From contig JAGYHI010000046.1 of the NCBI GenBank assembly GCA_018457335.1, positions 1 to 6,005 on the forward strand: a stretch of 6,005 nucleotides of DNA. The letters run 5' to 3'. Under the pieces are notes generated by a model that worked only from the letters and a program-made list of their open reading frames with translations, had not been told where the DNA came from and searched no databases. Origin of the DNA: Candidatus Altimarinota bacterium (GTDB taxonomy: Bacteria > Patescibacteria > JAEDAM01 > BD1-5 > UBA2023). Positions 1 through 6,005 of this stretch are shown piece after piece; position 1 is the first letter of the stretch; each line of letters starts with the position of its first letter. The translations under genes were made by a program, and so were the position numbers.

Positions 1-20
1 ATTTTTCATAAAAATATCAT

Positions 21-49
21 CTGTCATTCTCGCGAAAGCGGGAATCCAG
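21..49 (+). repeat. Dispersed-type intergenic palindrome (left copy)
   Basis: The element has the core CGCGAAAGCGGGAATCCAG and opens with CTGTCATT. It folds into an eight-base-pair stem (26-33 with 38-45, one G-T pair) capped by a GAAA tetraloop, with outer CTG/CAG pairing. Elements of this form are widely scattered between genes in many bacterial phyla and behave like small REP- or MITE-like repeats. Only one copy per arm is seen here, so its multi-copy nature is inferred. Confidence 0.6.
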
Positions 50-76
50 CCAAAAAGAGGGAAAATCCTTTTTCTA

Positions 77-157
77 GTCATTGCAAGAAGCGACAGCGAC
101 GAAGTAATCTCTCAGCCCCGTTATTGCGAGGATTCTGAAAAAAACCGTGGCAATCTA
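77..157 (+). repeat. Two adjacent ATTGC...GCAAT-type intergenic repeat units (left copy)
   Basis: The first unit (77-112) starts GTCATTGC, has the core GAAGCGACAGCGACGAAG, and ends GTAATCTC. The second (about 121-157) starts ATTGCGAGGA and ends CCGTGGCAATCT. Both have complementary ends (ATTGC with GTAAT or GCAAT). This GTCATTGCGAGG/GGCAATCT family is a familiar small dispersed repeat in bacterial intergenic DNA. The units look degenerate (GTAAT for GCAAT, TTATTGC for TCATTGC), suggesting old insertions. They do not touch the coding regions. Confidence 0.55.
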
Positions 158-177
158 CCTTCCTAAAAAAACATTTG

Positions 178-449
178 CTTTTTCCCGAAAAAGTAATATA
201 CTCTTTGTAAGAGTTCGCAAGAACTCCAAATATGTTGTACATATGTTAGGGTTTTGAAATAAAATCCCCAACTAAAAAAAGAAGACCCTGGACGGTCTTC
301 TTTTTTATGGCTCTACATTTTACTATAAATGTAAGCCTTTGCATAAATACACCAATTAAAAAGTGTATATGCAAAATATATTATGTTGTACATAATATAA
401 AAGGGTAAAGAAATAAATTACCCCAACGCCTCAGAAAAGCGCTGAGGCG
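178..449. other. Back-to-back hairpin array upstream of the operon (left copy)
   Basis: This stretch is almost filled by consecutive inverted repeats of different sequence. They are 178-193 (6 bp), 200-214 (6 bp, loop TGT), 211-226 (6 bp, GCAA loop, overlapping and so an alternative to the previous one), 230-244 (6 bp, loop TGT), 245-272 (imperfect), the terminator 274-306, 309-337 (11 bp with one bulge), 338-375 (13 bp with a two-base bulge), 377-399 (10 bp perfect, loop TGT), 403-423 (6 bp) and 427-449 (8 bp, CGCCTCAG/CTGAGGCG). Gaps between them are 0-6 bases. The stems differ, so this is not a tandem repeat or a CRISPR array. No reading frame is credible here. It could be a structured leader or non-coding RNA, stacked terminators, or protein-binding palindromes. 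The pairing was found by eye. Confidence 0.65.
274..306. terminator. Bidirectional intrinsic terminator (left copy)
   Basis: Mirror copy of 5700-5732. The A-run is at 274-280, the stem at 281-287 with 294-300, the loop CTGGAC, and the T-run at 301-306. It is the only hairpin in this intergenic region with the full stem-plus-T-run form of an intrinsic terminator. Confidence 0.8.
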
Positions 450-527
450 AAAATAGTATATAAAAATTTATCAAAATAGCAAACTCTTCCCATTTTCTCT
501 TGCCTATTTCTCAAAAACACATATATT

Positions 528-532
528 GGAGG
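528..532 (+). promoter_or_regulatory. Ribosome binding site that decides a TTG start (left copy)
   Basis: Mirror copy of the GGAGG at 5474-5478. Six bases (533-538) separate it from TTG 539. The in-frame ATG at 551 is 18 bases away. Confidence 0.65.
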
Positions 533-538
533 TATATT

Positions 539-2254
539 TTGTTTCAAATTATGAAAAAGCATCTTGGATTTATTTGTGTTTTACTGATTCTCATCGCACT
601 CGTGGTCGTGCCACTTTTAGCACCGGGCTACATTTTTGCTATCGACCACATTCTCAATCCAAATGGCTGGACTCCAAAAATCGGCGAAAATATTTATTGG
701 ATTGCAGAGCTTTGTCGCGTGTTTGATTTTTTGGGTATTCCGGTGTGGATTTTAGAAAAAATCCTACTGGTACTGACCTTTTTTCTGCTGGCGCTCGGGG
801 GCTATCTTTTGACGCGAGATTCAAAAAATCCTTTTTCGTGGATTTTTGCGAGCATTTTTCTCATCTTCAATCCATTTTTTTATGGGCGATTTGTTGATGG
901 GCAGATAAGTATTTATTTTTCGTATGCGCTGTATCCGCTCTTGTTTTTTTTGCTTCGTAGGGCTTTTACCAGCCCGAGTTGGCAGTATGGATTGGCTCTT
1001 GGATTTTTGACATTGTGGCTCTGTCTGACGGCTTTGCACAATGCAATTTTTCTCTTTTTCATTTTCTGAATATTTTTTATCGTCTATTTTTCTAAAAAAA
1101 CTTTTAGCAAAACAGTGCTGATGTGCTCGATAGTCGTCCTTTGTAATATGCTTTGGTTTGTGCCTTTTGTGACACAAGGAAGTGGACAAAAATTTGGTTT
1201 AGCAAATGAGATTGCAGACTATAATCAAGAAAATCGACAAGAGTTTCAGACCGGCGGAAGCAAAGAATCAGATGGGTATTTCCCAGTTTTGACTCTCAAT
1301 GGATACTGGTGAGAATACACAAAGCGATTTGCTCCAGTAACTCAAAATCCATACTGGCTCTTTTTGGTATTTGGGATTTTATGACTTGTTTTCGCGGGAA
1401 TTTTTGCAAAAATCGAAAGAAAACAATTTTCACGATTTGAAGGAGCGATGATCATCGTAGCTCTTCTCTCTTTTATCTTTGCTGTCGGCGTCAAAAAATC
1501 CGGATTCGTCTCACATATAAATGAACTCATGTATGAGTATTTTCCGATGTACAAGTGAATGCGAGAACCACATAAATGGACGATGTTTCTCGCTATTGTC
1601 TATGCTTATTTCGGAGTGTACTGAGTACAGAGCCTTTTTAAAAATCCAAAAATGGCTGGATTTTGGCGGCATGCAAGATATGTATTTGCTCTTATTTTGA
1701 CGGCTTTACCAGTCTTATATACCTCAAATCTGCTCTTTGGTGCGCAGGGTCAAATCAAAATTACCCACTATCCAGCCGAGTGGAAACAAATAAAAGATAT
1801 TTATAAAAAAATTCCCCTCACGACTGAGTGTGAGGCTCGAAAAAAAGGACTCTCACAATTTTGCTACAATGCACTCGCACTTCCGTGGCATCAGTATATG
1901 AAAATCAATTTTACCGAGCGAGTCGTCTGAAACTGGATTTTTCGCTATTTTTCTGAAAATATTCTCTTTGGTGATAATATAGAAAAAGGGAAAGTCTACA
2001 CCAATTCGAGTTTGCCAGAAACAAAATTGGTTGATGATTATATCGGTCCAAATGGGAAATTTATCAAAAAAATTGACAAAAATTCTATCGAGGCATTTTA
2101 TGGAGATTTGAAAAAAATGGGTATTTCTCATCTTTTCCTCTTTAAGGAAGTTGACTATAAAAAATACAAATGAATTATTGATTTTAGCCTTGATTTTGGG
2201 TATATAGAAAAAGTAGAAGAAAATGGTATGATTGTGTTTTTTAAGATTTTATAG
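539..2254 (+). CDS. Second copy of the polytopic membrane protein gene (code 25)
   Basis: This is the mirror copy of the minus-strand gene at 3752-5467, with the same 571 codons. It starts at TTG 539, ends at TAG 2252-2254, and has in-frame TGA at 1067, 1310, 1382, 1556, 1622, 1928 and 2171. Read with the standard code it would look like fragments beginning near 500, 1115 and 1652. All lie in one frame and join if TGA is glycine. The copy is complete, so the duplication did not damage it. I infer it is the secondary copy, because the gene after it is broken. If the inverted repeat is an artefact, this gene is not a separate locus and should not be counted twice. Confidence 0.8.
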
Positions 2255-2267
2255 ACCAAAAATATTT

Positions 2268-2840
2268 ATGAAGAAAAATAGTGTGCAAGTATCGGTAGTC
2301 ATGCCAAATTACAATGCTTGAAAATATATAAGCGAGGCTATTGAAAGTGTATTGAATCAGGATTTTGATAATTTTGAATTTATTATTGTGGATGATGGAA
2401 GCACTGATGAGAGTAGAGAAATTATTGGGTCATATGCACGCCAAGATAATCGTATTATTTTTTTACAAAATCCAAAAAATCTTGGAATTGCACCGTCTTT
2501 GAATCGGGCTATAAAAATCGCAAAATGAGAATATATTGCTCGAATGGATAGTGATGACAAAGCACATAAAGACTGGCTAAAAACGGTTTACACAAAAATT
2601 ATTTCTGATTCTCGTCTTGGCGTATGTGGCACGAATTTAAATATTGTAGATACGGATTGAAAAATAAAATACCTCAAAGAATATCCTCGGACGAACCAAG
2701 AATGTAGAAATACGATATGAATGCGAAATCCTTTTGCACACAATAGTGTAATTATACGAAAAGAAGTACTTGAAAAAGTTTGATATTATGATAATGATAT
2801 GCTTTTTTTCCCTTCCACGAGAAACCTTCCCGCTTCGTAG
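2268..2840 (+). pseudogene. Truncated chimeric copy of the family 2 glycosyltransferase
   Basis: Codons 1-180 are identical to the intact gene on the other strand, including five TGA glycine codons (2319, 2526, 2658, 2718, 2781). After Leu-Phe at 2802-2807 the frame leaves the family. It continues for ten unrelated residues, encoded by the antisense of the methyltransferase start, and stops at TAG 2838-2840. The AEDFDLW catalytic-base motif and the whole C-terminus are lost, so a product would almost certainly be inactive. The break coincides exactly with the end of the inverted repeat. I therefore read it as a by-product of the duplication or chimera, not as an ordinary decayed gene. Confidence 0.9.
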
Positions 2841-2896
2841 CGTCCTTTTTTTGTATGAAGATTTCTGATGAATTGGATTTTTGATTTTGAGAGCAT
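2808..2896 (-). CDS. TrmH/SpoU-family RNA 2'-O-methyltransferase, N-terminal fragment
   Basis: An ATG at 2896 opens a frame of about 30 codons before the inverted copy begins. It reads MLSKSKIQFIRNLHT, then KKGRYEAGRFLVEGK. That matches the pattern at the start of the substrate-binding domain of SpoU/TrmH-type methyltransferases (start, Ser-x-x-x-Ile-x-x-Ile/Leu-Arg-x-Leu, Lys-x-Gly/Arg-x-x-x-Gly-x-Phe-Leu-Val-Glu-Gly). These enzymes methylate ribose 2'-OH in rRNA or tRNA using S-adenosylmethionine. The catalytic knotted domain would lie in the missing part. The frame follows the glycosyltransferase stop by 14 bases, the same tight spacing as the previous gene pair. Past the junction it runs into antisense glycosyltransferase sequence and stops at 2788-2786. 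The fragment is short and the family call rests on pattern recognition, so the exact subfamily is open. Confidence 0.7.
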
Positions 2897-3198
2897 AATT
2901 TGTTAAAAAATTAAAAAGTATTTTTCTTTGTATATATAAAATTGAAGATTCCTAAAACCCATTTTGAAGGCATAAATTGTGCACACCAAGTTCAAAAATA
3001 AAAAACCCTTCCAAAAATCCCTATCTTGTATCAGAGTTTTATCGCTTTTTTTCTTACTCTTAATGTACTTCGTATCATTTCTTTTTGATGAATGCAAATA
3101 GAATTTTTCTCATATATACGATAATTTATTAAAAACTCTTGTATATTATAAAAAGTATAATACTGACCAATTCGTATCCAAAGGTCAAAATCTTCTGC
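2808..3198. other. Single-copy centre (loop) of the inverted repeat, 391 bases
   Basis: This is the only sequence in the window without a mirror copy. On the minus strand it holds the last 95 or so codons of the family-2 glycosyltransferase, a 14-base intergenic gap (2897-2910), and the first ~30 codons of a TrmH/SpoU-like RNA methyltransferase. On the plus strand I see no credible gene. Its left boundary lies in a run of seven T (2803-2809), so the breakpoint cannot be placed more exactly than within that run. Confidence 0.93.
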
Positions 3199-3738
3199 AA
3201 AAAGCATATCATTATCATAATATCAAACTTTTTCAAGTACTTCTTTTCGTATAATTACACTATTGTGTGCAAAAGGATTTCGCATTCATATCGTATTTCT
3301 ACATTCTTGGTTCGTCCGAGGATATTCTTTGAGGTATTTTATTTTTCAATCCGTATCTACAATATTTAAATTCGTGCCACATACGCCAAGACGAGAATCA
3401 GAAATAATTTTTGTGTAAACCGTTTTTAGCCAGTCTTTATGTGCTTTGTCATCACTATCCATTCGAGCAATATATTCTCATTTTGCGATTTTTATAGCCC
3501 GATTCAAAGACGGTGCAATTCCAAGATTTTTTGGATTTTGTAAAAAAATAATACGATTATCTTGGCGTGCATATGACCCAATAATTTCTCTACTCTCATC
3601 AGTGCTTCCATCATCCACAATAATAAATTCAAAATTATCAAAATCCTGATTCAATACACTTTCAATAGCCTCGCTTATATATTTTCAAGCATTGTAATTT
3701 GGCATGACTACCGATACTTGCACACTATTTTTCTTCAT
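2911..3738 (-). CDS. Family 2 glycosyltransferase, intact copy (code 25, UGA = Gly)
   Basis: The protein has 275 residues, starts at ATG 3738, ends in TAA, and has seven TGA codons read as glycine (residues 18, 87, 131, 151, 172, 236, 249). The GT-A fold signature runs in order: VSVVMPNYNAGKYI (8-21), VDDGSTD (41-47), the nucleotide-sugar/metal site ARMDSDD (91-97), NPFAHNS then VGYYD (171-175), and the acidic AEDFDLW (181-187) that usually supplies the catalytic base. Every TGA in the catalytic half falls where the family has glycine. The basic, aromatic C-terminus (about 230-275) may lie on the membrane. Such enzymes move a sugar from a nucleotide donor to a lipid-linked or protein acceptor at the inner face of the membrane; the sugar cannot be told from the sequence. 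It starts 13 bases after the membrane protein's stop, so the two are probably co-transcribed. No clear Shine-Dalgarno precedes the start. About 275 residues suits a small single-domain member. Confidence 0.93.
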
Positions 3739-3751
3739 AAATATTTTTGGT

Positions 3752-5467
3752 CTATAAAATCTTAAAAAACACAATCATACCATTTTCTTCTACTTTTTCT
3801 ATATACCCAAAATCAAGGCTAAAATCAATAATTCATTTGTATTTTTTATAGTCAACTTCCTTAAAGAGGAAAAGATGAGAAATACCCATTTTTTTCAAAT
3901 CTCCATAAAATGCCTCGATAGAATTTTTGTCAATTTTTTTGATAAATTTCCCATTTGGACCGATATAATCATCAACCAATTTTGTTTCTGGCAAACTCGA
4001 ATTGGTGTAGACTTTCCCTTTTTCTATATTATCACCAAAGAGAATATTTTCAGAAAAATAGCGAAAAATCCAGTTTCAGACGACTCGCTCGGTAAAATTG
4101 ATTTTCATATACTGATGCCACGGAAGTGCGAGTGCATTGTAGCAAAATTGTGAGAGTCCTTTTTTTCGAGCCTCACACTCAGTCGTGAGGGGAATTTTTT
4201 TATAAATATCTTTTATTTGTTTCCACTCGGCTGGATAGTGGGTAATTTTGATTTGACCCTGCGCACCAAAGAGCAGATTTGAGGTATATAAGACTGGTAA
4301 AGCCGTCAAAATAAGAGCAAATACATATCTTGCATGCCGCCAAAATCCAGCCATTTTTGGATTTTTAAAAAGGCTCTGTACTCAGTACACTCCGAAATAA
4401 GCATAGACAATAGCGAGAAACATCGTCCATTTATGTGGTTCTCGCATTCACTTGTACATCGGAAAATACTCATACATGAGTTCATTTATATGTGAGACGA
4501 ATCCGGATTTTTTGACGCCGACAGCAAAGATAAAAGAGAGAAGAGCTACGATGATCATCGCTCCTTCAAATCGTGAAAATTGTTTTCTTTCGATTTTTGC
4601 AAAAATTCCCGCGAAAACAAGTCATAAAATCCCAAATACCAAAAAGAGCCAGTATGGATTTTGAGTTACTGGAGCAAATCGCTTTGTGTATTCTCACCAG
4701 TATCCATTGAGAGTCAAAACTGGGAAATACCCATCTGATTCTTTGCTTCCGCCGGTCTGAAACTCTTGTCGATTTTCTTGATTATAGTCTGCAATCTCAT
4801 TTGCTAAACCAAATTTTTGTCCACTTCCTTGTGTCACAAAAGGCACAAACCAAAGCATATTACAAAGGACGACTATCGAGCACATCAGCACTGTTTTGCT
4901 AAAAGTTTTTTTAGAAAAATAGACGATAAAAAATATTCAGAAAATGAAAAAGAGAAAAATTGCATTGTGCAAAGCCGTCAGACAGAGCCACAATGTCAAA
5001 AATCCAAGAGCCAATCCATACTGCCAACTCGGGCTGGTAAAAGCCCTACGAAGCAAAAAAAACAAGAGCGGATACAGCGCATACGAAAAATAAATACTTA
5101 TCTGCCCATCAACAAATCGCCCATAAAAAAATGGATTGAAGATGAGAAAAATGCTCGCAAAAATCCACGAAAAAGGATTTTTTGAATCTCGCGTCAAAAG
5201 ATAGCCCCCGAGCGCCAGCAGAAAAAAGGTCAGTACCAGTAGGATTTTTTCTAAAATCCACACCGGAATACCCAAAAAATCAAACACGCGACAAAGCTCT
5301 GCAATCCAATAAATATTTTCGCCGATTTTTGGAGTCCAGCCATTTGGATTGAGAATGTGGTCGATAGCAAAAATGTAGCCCGGTGCTAAAAGTGGCACGA
5401 CCACGAGTGCGATGAGAATCAGTAAAACACAAATAAATCCAAGATGCTTTTTCATAATTTGAAACAA
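3752..5467 (-). CDS. Polytopic membrane protein, possible GT-C-like glycosyltransferase (code 25, UGA = Gly)
   Basis: The frame is 571 codons ending in TAG, with seven in-frame TGA codons at minus-strand starts 4939, 4696, 4624, 4450, 4384, 4078 and 3835 (residues 177, 258, 282, 340, 362, 464 and 545), read as glycine. The start is TTG at 5467, chosen because a GGAGG lies six bases upstream; ATG at 5455 is the alternative. I count about eleven membrane segments (roughly residues 9-29, 72-91, 100-114, 123-140, 150-168, 169-184, 193-210, 270-290, 305-322, 348-366, 379-397). A hydrophilic tail of about 170 residues follows, probably outside the membrane. An Asp (D36) lies just after the first segment, as in many GT-C enzymes. 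The motifs NPFFYGRFVDGQ (111-122) and REPHKW (342-347) recall large GT-C/YfhO-like membrane proteins; that is recollection, not a search. The adjacent glycosyltransferase supports a role in transferring lipid-linked sugars or building surface glycans. A plain hypothetical membrane protein is the safe call. Confidence 0.85.
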
Positions 5468-5473
5468 AATATA

Positions 5474-5478
5474 CCTCC
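5474..5478 (-). promoter_or_regulatory. Ribosome binding site that decides a TTG start (native copy)
   Basis: A perfect GGAGG on the minus strand ends six bases before the TTG at 5467. The in-frame ATG at 5455 would be 18 bases away, too far for this site, and a further upstream in-frame TTG at 5506 would put the site inside the gene. TTG at 5467 is therefore the best start. Confidence 0.65.
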
Positions 5479-5556
5479 AATATATGTGTTTTTGAGAAAT
5501 AGGCAAGAGAAAATGGGAAGAGTTTGCTATTTTGATAAATTTTTATATACTATTTT

Positions 5557-5828
5557 CGCCTCAGCGCTTTTCTGAGGCGTTGGGGTAATTTATTTCTTTA
5601 CCCTTTTATATTATGTACAACATAATATATTTTGCATATACACTTTTTAATTGGTGTATTTATGCAAAGGCTTACATTTATAGTAAAATGTAGAGCCATA
5701 AAAAAGAAGACCGTCCAGGGTCTTCTTTTTTTAGTTGGGGATTTTATTTCAAAACCCTAACATATGTACAACATATTTGGAGTTCTTGCGAACTCTTACA
5801 AAGAGTATATTACTTTTTCGGGAAAAAG
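5557..5828. other. Back-to-back hairpin array upstream of the operon (native copy)
   Basis: Mirror copy of 178-449. The stems lie at 5813-5828, 5792-5806, 5780-5795, 5762-5776, 5734-5761, 5700-5732 (terminator), 5669-5697, 5631-5668, 5607-5629, 5583-5603 and 5557-5579. The array ends 89 bases before the TTG start. The interval 5468-5556 is AT-rich and holds the ribosome binding site. A TATAAA at 5542-5547 could be a -10 element, but no convincing -35 accompanies it. Confidence 0.65.
5700..5732. terminator. Bidirectional intrinsic terminator (native copy)
   Basis: A seven-base-pair GC-containing stem (GAAGACC/GGTCTTC) with a six-base loop is flanked by an A-run on one side and a T-run on the other. 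It can therefore end transcripts from either strand. It stands about 230 bases upstream of the membrane-protein start. Its likely job is to insulate the operon from the preceding transcription unit, which lies outside the window. Confidence 0.8.
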
Positions 5829-5848
5829 CAAATGTTTTTTTAGGAAGG

Positions 5849-5929
5849 TAGATTGCCACGGTTTTTTTCAGAATCCTCGCAATAACGGGGCTGAGAGATT
5901 ACTTCGTCGCTGTCGCTTCTTGCAATGAC
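5849..5929 (-). repeat. Two adjacent ATTGC...GCAAT-type intergenic repeat units (native copy)
   Basis: Mirror copy of 77-157. With the palindrome at 5957-5985 it makes up most of the outer 150 bases of the intergenic region. No gene is visible between 5829 and 6005. Confidence 0.55.
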
Positions 5930-5956
5930 TAGAAAAAGGATTTTCCCTCTTTTTGG

Positions 5957-5985
5957 CTGGATTCCCGCTTTCGCGAGAATGACAG
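5957..5985 (-). repeat. Dispersed-type intergenic palindrome (native copy)
   Basis: Mirror copy of 21-49, with the same GAAA-capped stem. It lies at the outer edge of the window, so its distance from the preceding gene is unknown. Confidence 0.6.
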
Positions 5986-6005
5986 ATGATATTTTTATGA
6001 AAAAT

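Larger units (their letters stand above)
1..2807 (+). repeat. Left arm of a 2.8-kb perfect inverted repeat (secondary copy)
   Basis: This arm is the reverse complement of 3199-6005, base 1 pairing with base 6005. The match runs to the pair 2807/3199. At 2808/3198 the sequences part: this arm has T, whereas the complement of the other arm has G and continues the glycosyltransferase frame. The arm carries an intergenic region, a complete membrane-protein gene and a 3'-truncated glycosyltransferase. Because the genes continue naturally only from the other arm, I infer this arm is the derived copy. No transposase, recombinase or target duplication is visible, so a transposon explanation has no support. 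Confidence 0.97.
3199..6005 (-). repeat. Right arm of the 2.8-kb inverted repeat (probable native copy)
   Basis: This is the partner of 1-2807 in opposite orientation. Read on the minus strand, it passes without a break into the single-copy centre. The glycosyltransferase frame crosses 3199/3198 and ends properly at 2911, and a further gene starts at 2896. That continuity marks this arm as the original genomic arrangement. Identity between the arms over about 2.8 kb implies either an in-vitro or assembly event, or a duplication too recent to have diverged. Confidence 0.97.

Noticed and set aside
178..449. CRISPR array
   Set aside because: The hairpins have different sequences, with no repeated direct unit and no regular spacers.
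459..464. TATAAA as a -10 promoter element upstream of the operon
   Set aside because: In such AT-rich DNA this hexamer is expected by chance, and no matching -35 sequence lies at the right distance. It is mentioned only as a possibility.
1..538. tRNA or other standard RNA gene in the intergenic region
   Set aside because: No cloverleaf with a GTTCGA-type T-loop was found. The GAGTTCGCAAGAACTC hairpin at 211-226 looks T-arm-like at a glance but has no acceptor or anticodon arms around it.
821..1189. 122-residue reading frame on the minus strand (mirror 4817-5185 plus)
   Set aside because: It lies antisense to the membrane-protein gene, is Lys/Ser/Arg-rich with no family pattern, and is a shadow of AT-rich coding on the other strand.
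1853..2131. 92-residue minus-strand frame (mirror 3875-4153 plus), and 67-, 70- and 66-residue frames at 2357-2560, 1342-1554 and 526-726
   Set aside because: All are antisense or out of frame to the two recoded genes, which have far stronger support from family motifs and consistent stops.
1067..2173. In-frame TGA codons as pseudogene damage or selenocysteine
   Set aside because: There are fourteen TGA codons in two genes with no frameshifts and with TAA or TAG ends. They sit at glycine sites, not at Cys/Sec sites, and no SECIS-like need is seen, so recoding to glycine fits far better.
2903..3097. 64-residue minus-strand frame in the centre
   Set aside because: It is out of frame with the glycosyltransferase C-terminus that covers the same bases. 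The glycosyltransferase frame is continuous with the conserved AEDFDLW region and ends in TAA at 2911.
1..6005. Composite transposon or long-terminal-inverted-repeat element
   Set aside because: There is no transposase or recombinase and no target duplication. The repeat boundary falls inside a gene, and the loop only continues the same operon.

Overview
The window is one large, apparently perfect inverted repeat. Bases 1-2807 reappear as the reverse complement at 3199-6005 (position p pairs with 6006-p). They enclose a single-copy centre of 391 bases (2808-3198). I compared the arms by eye at the ends, at the gene boundaries and around the junction, and the long reading frames mirror exactly. 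I found no difference between the arms.

Organism: the genes read correctly only if TGA is a sense codon for glycine while TAA and TAG remain stops. With the standard code the long frames break into pieces at TGA. With TGA as Gly they join into two full-length proteins, and the TGA codons fall at classic glycine positions of a family-2 glycosyltransferase (NAGKYI, AKGEYIARMDSDD, VGYYD). This is genetic code 25, known from Candidatus Absconditabacteria (SR1) and Gracilibacteria (BD1-5), so the DNA most likely comes from such a host-dependent CPR/Patescibacteria cell. The low GC content fits.

Native layout, read on the minus strand from 6005 downwards: (i) an intergenic region of about 540 bases with two dispersed-repeat-like elements and a back-to-back series of hairpins, one of them a bidirectional terminator; (ii) a 571-residue polytopic membrane protein, possibly a GT-C-like glycosyltransferase (5467-3752); (iii) after 13 bases, a 275-residue family-2 glycosyltransferase (3738-2911); (iv) after 14 bases, the first ~30 codons of a TrmH/SpoU-type RNA 2'-O-methyltransferase (2896-2808), cut off where the inverted copy begins. 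The three genes look like one operon. The first two would serve surface glycan or glycoprotein assembly; the third is an RNA-modification gene that probably just shares the transcript.

The left arm (1-2807) repeats the intergenic region and the membrane-protein gene intact. It breaks the glycosyltransferase after codon 180, where the frame runs into antisense of the methyltransferase gene. All continuous gene sequence lies on the right arm plus the centre, so the left arm is the secondary copy. The geometry (identical arms, short asymmetric loop, a junction in a run of seven T) is what a fold-back chimera from multiple displacement amplification or assembly would give. A very recent true inverted duplication cannot be excluded from sequence alone.
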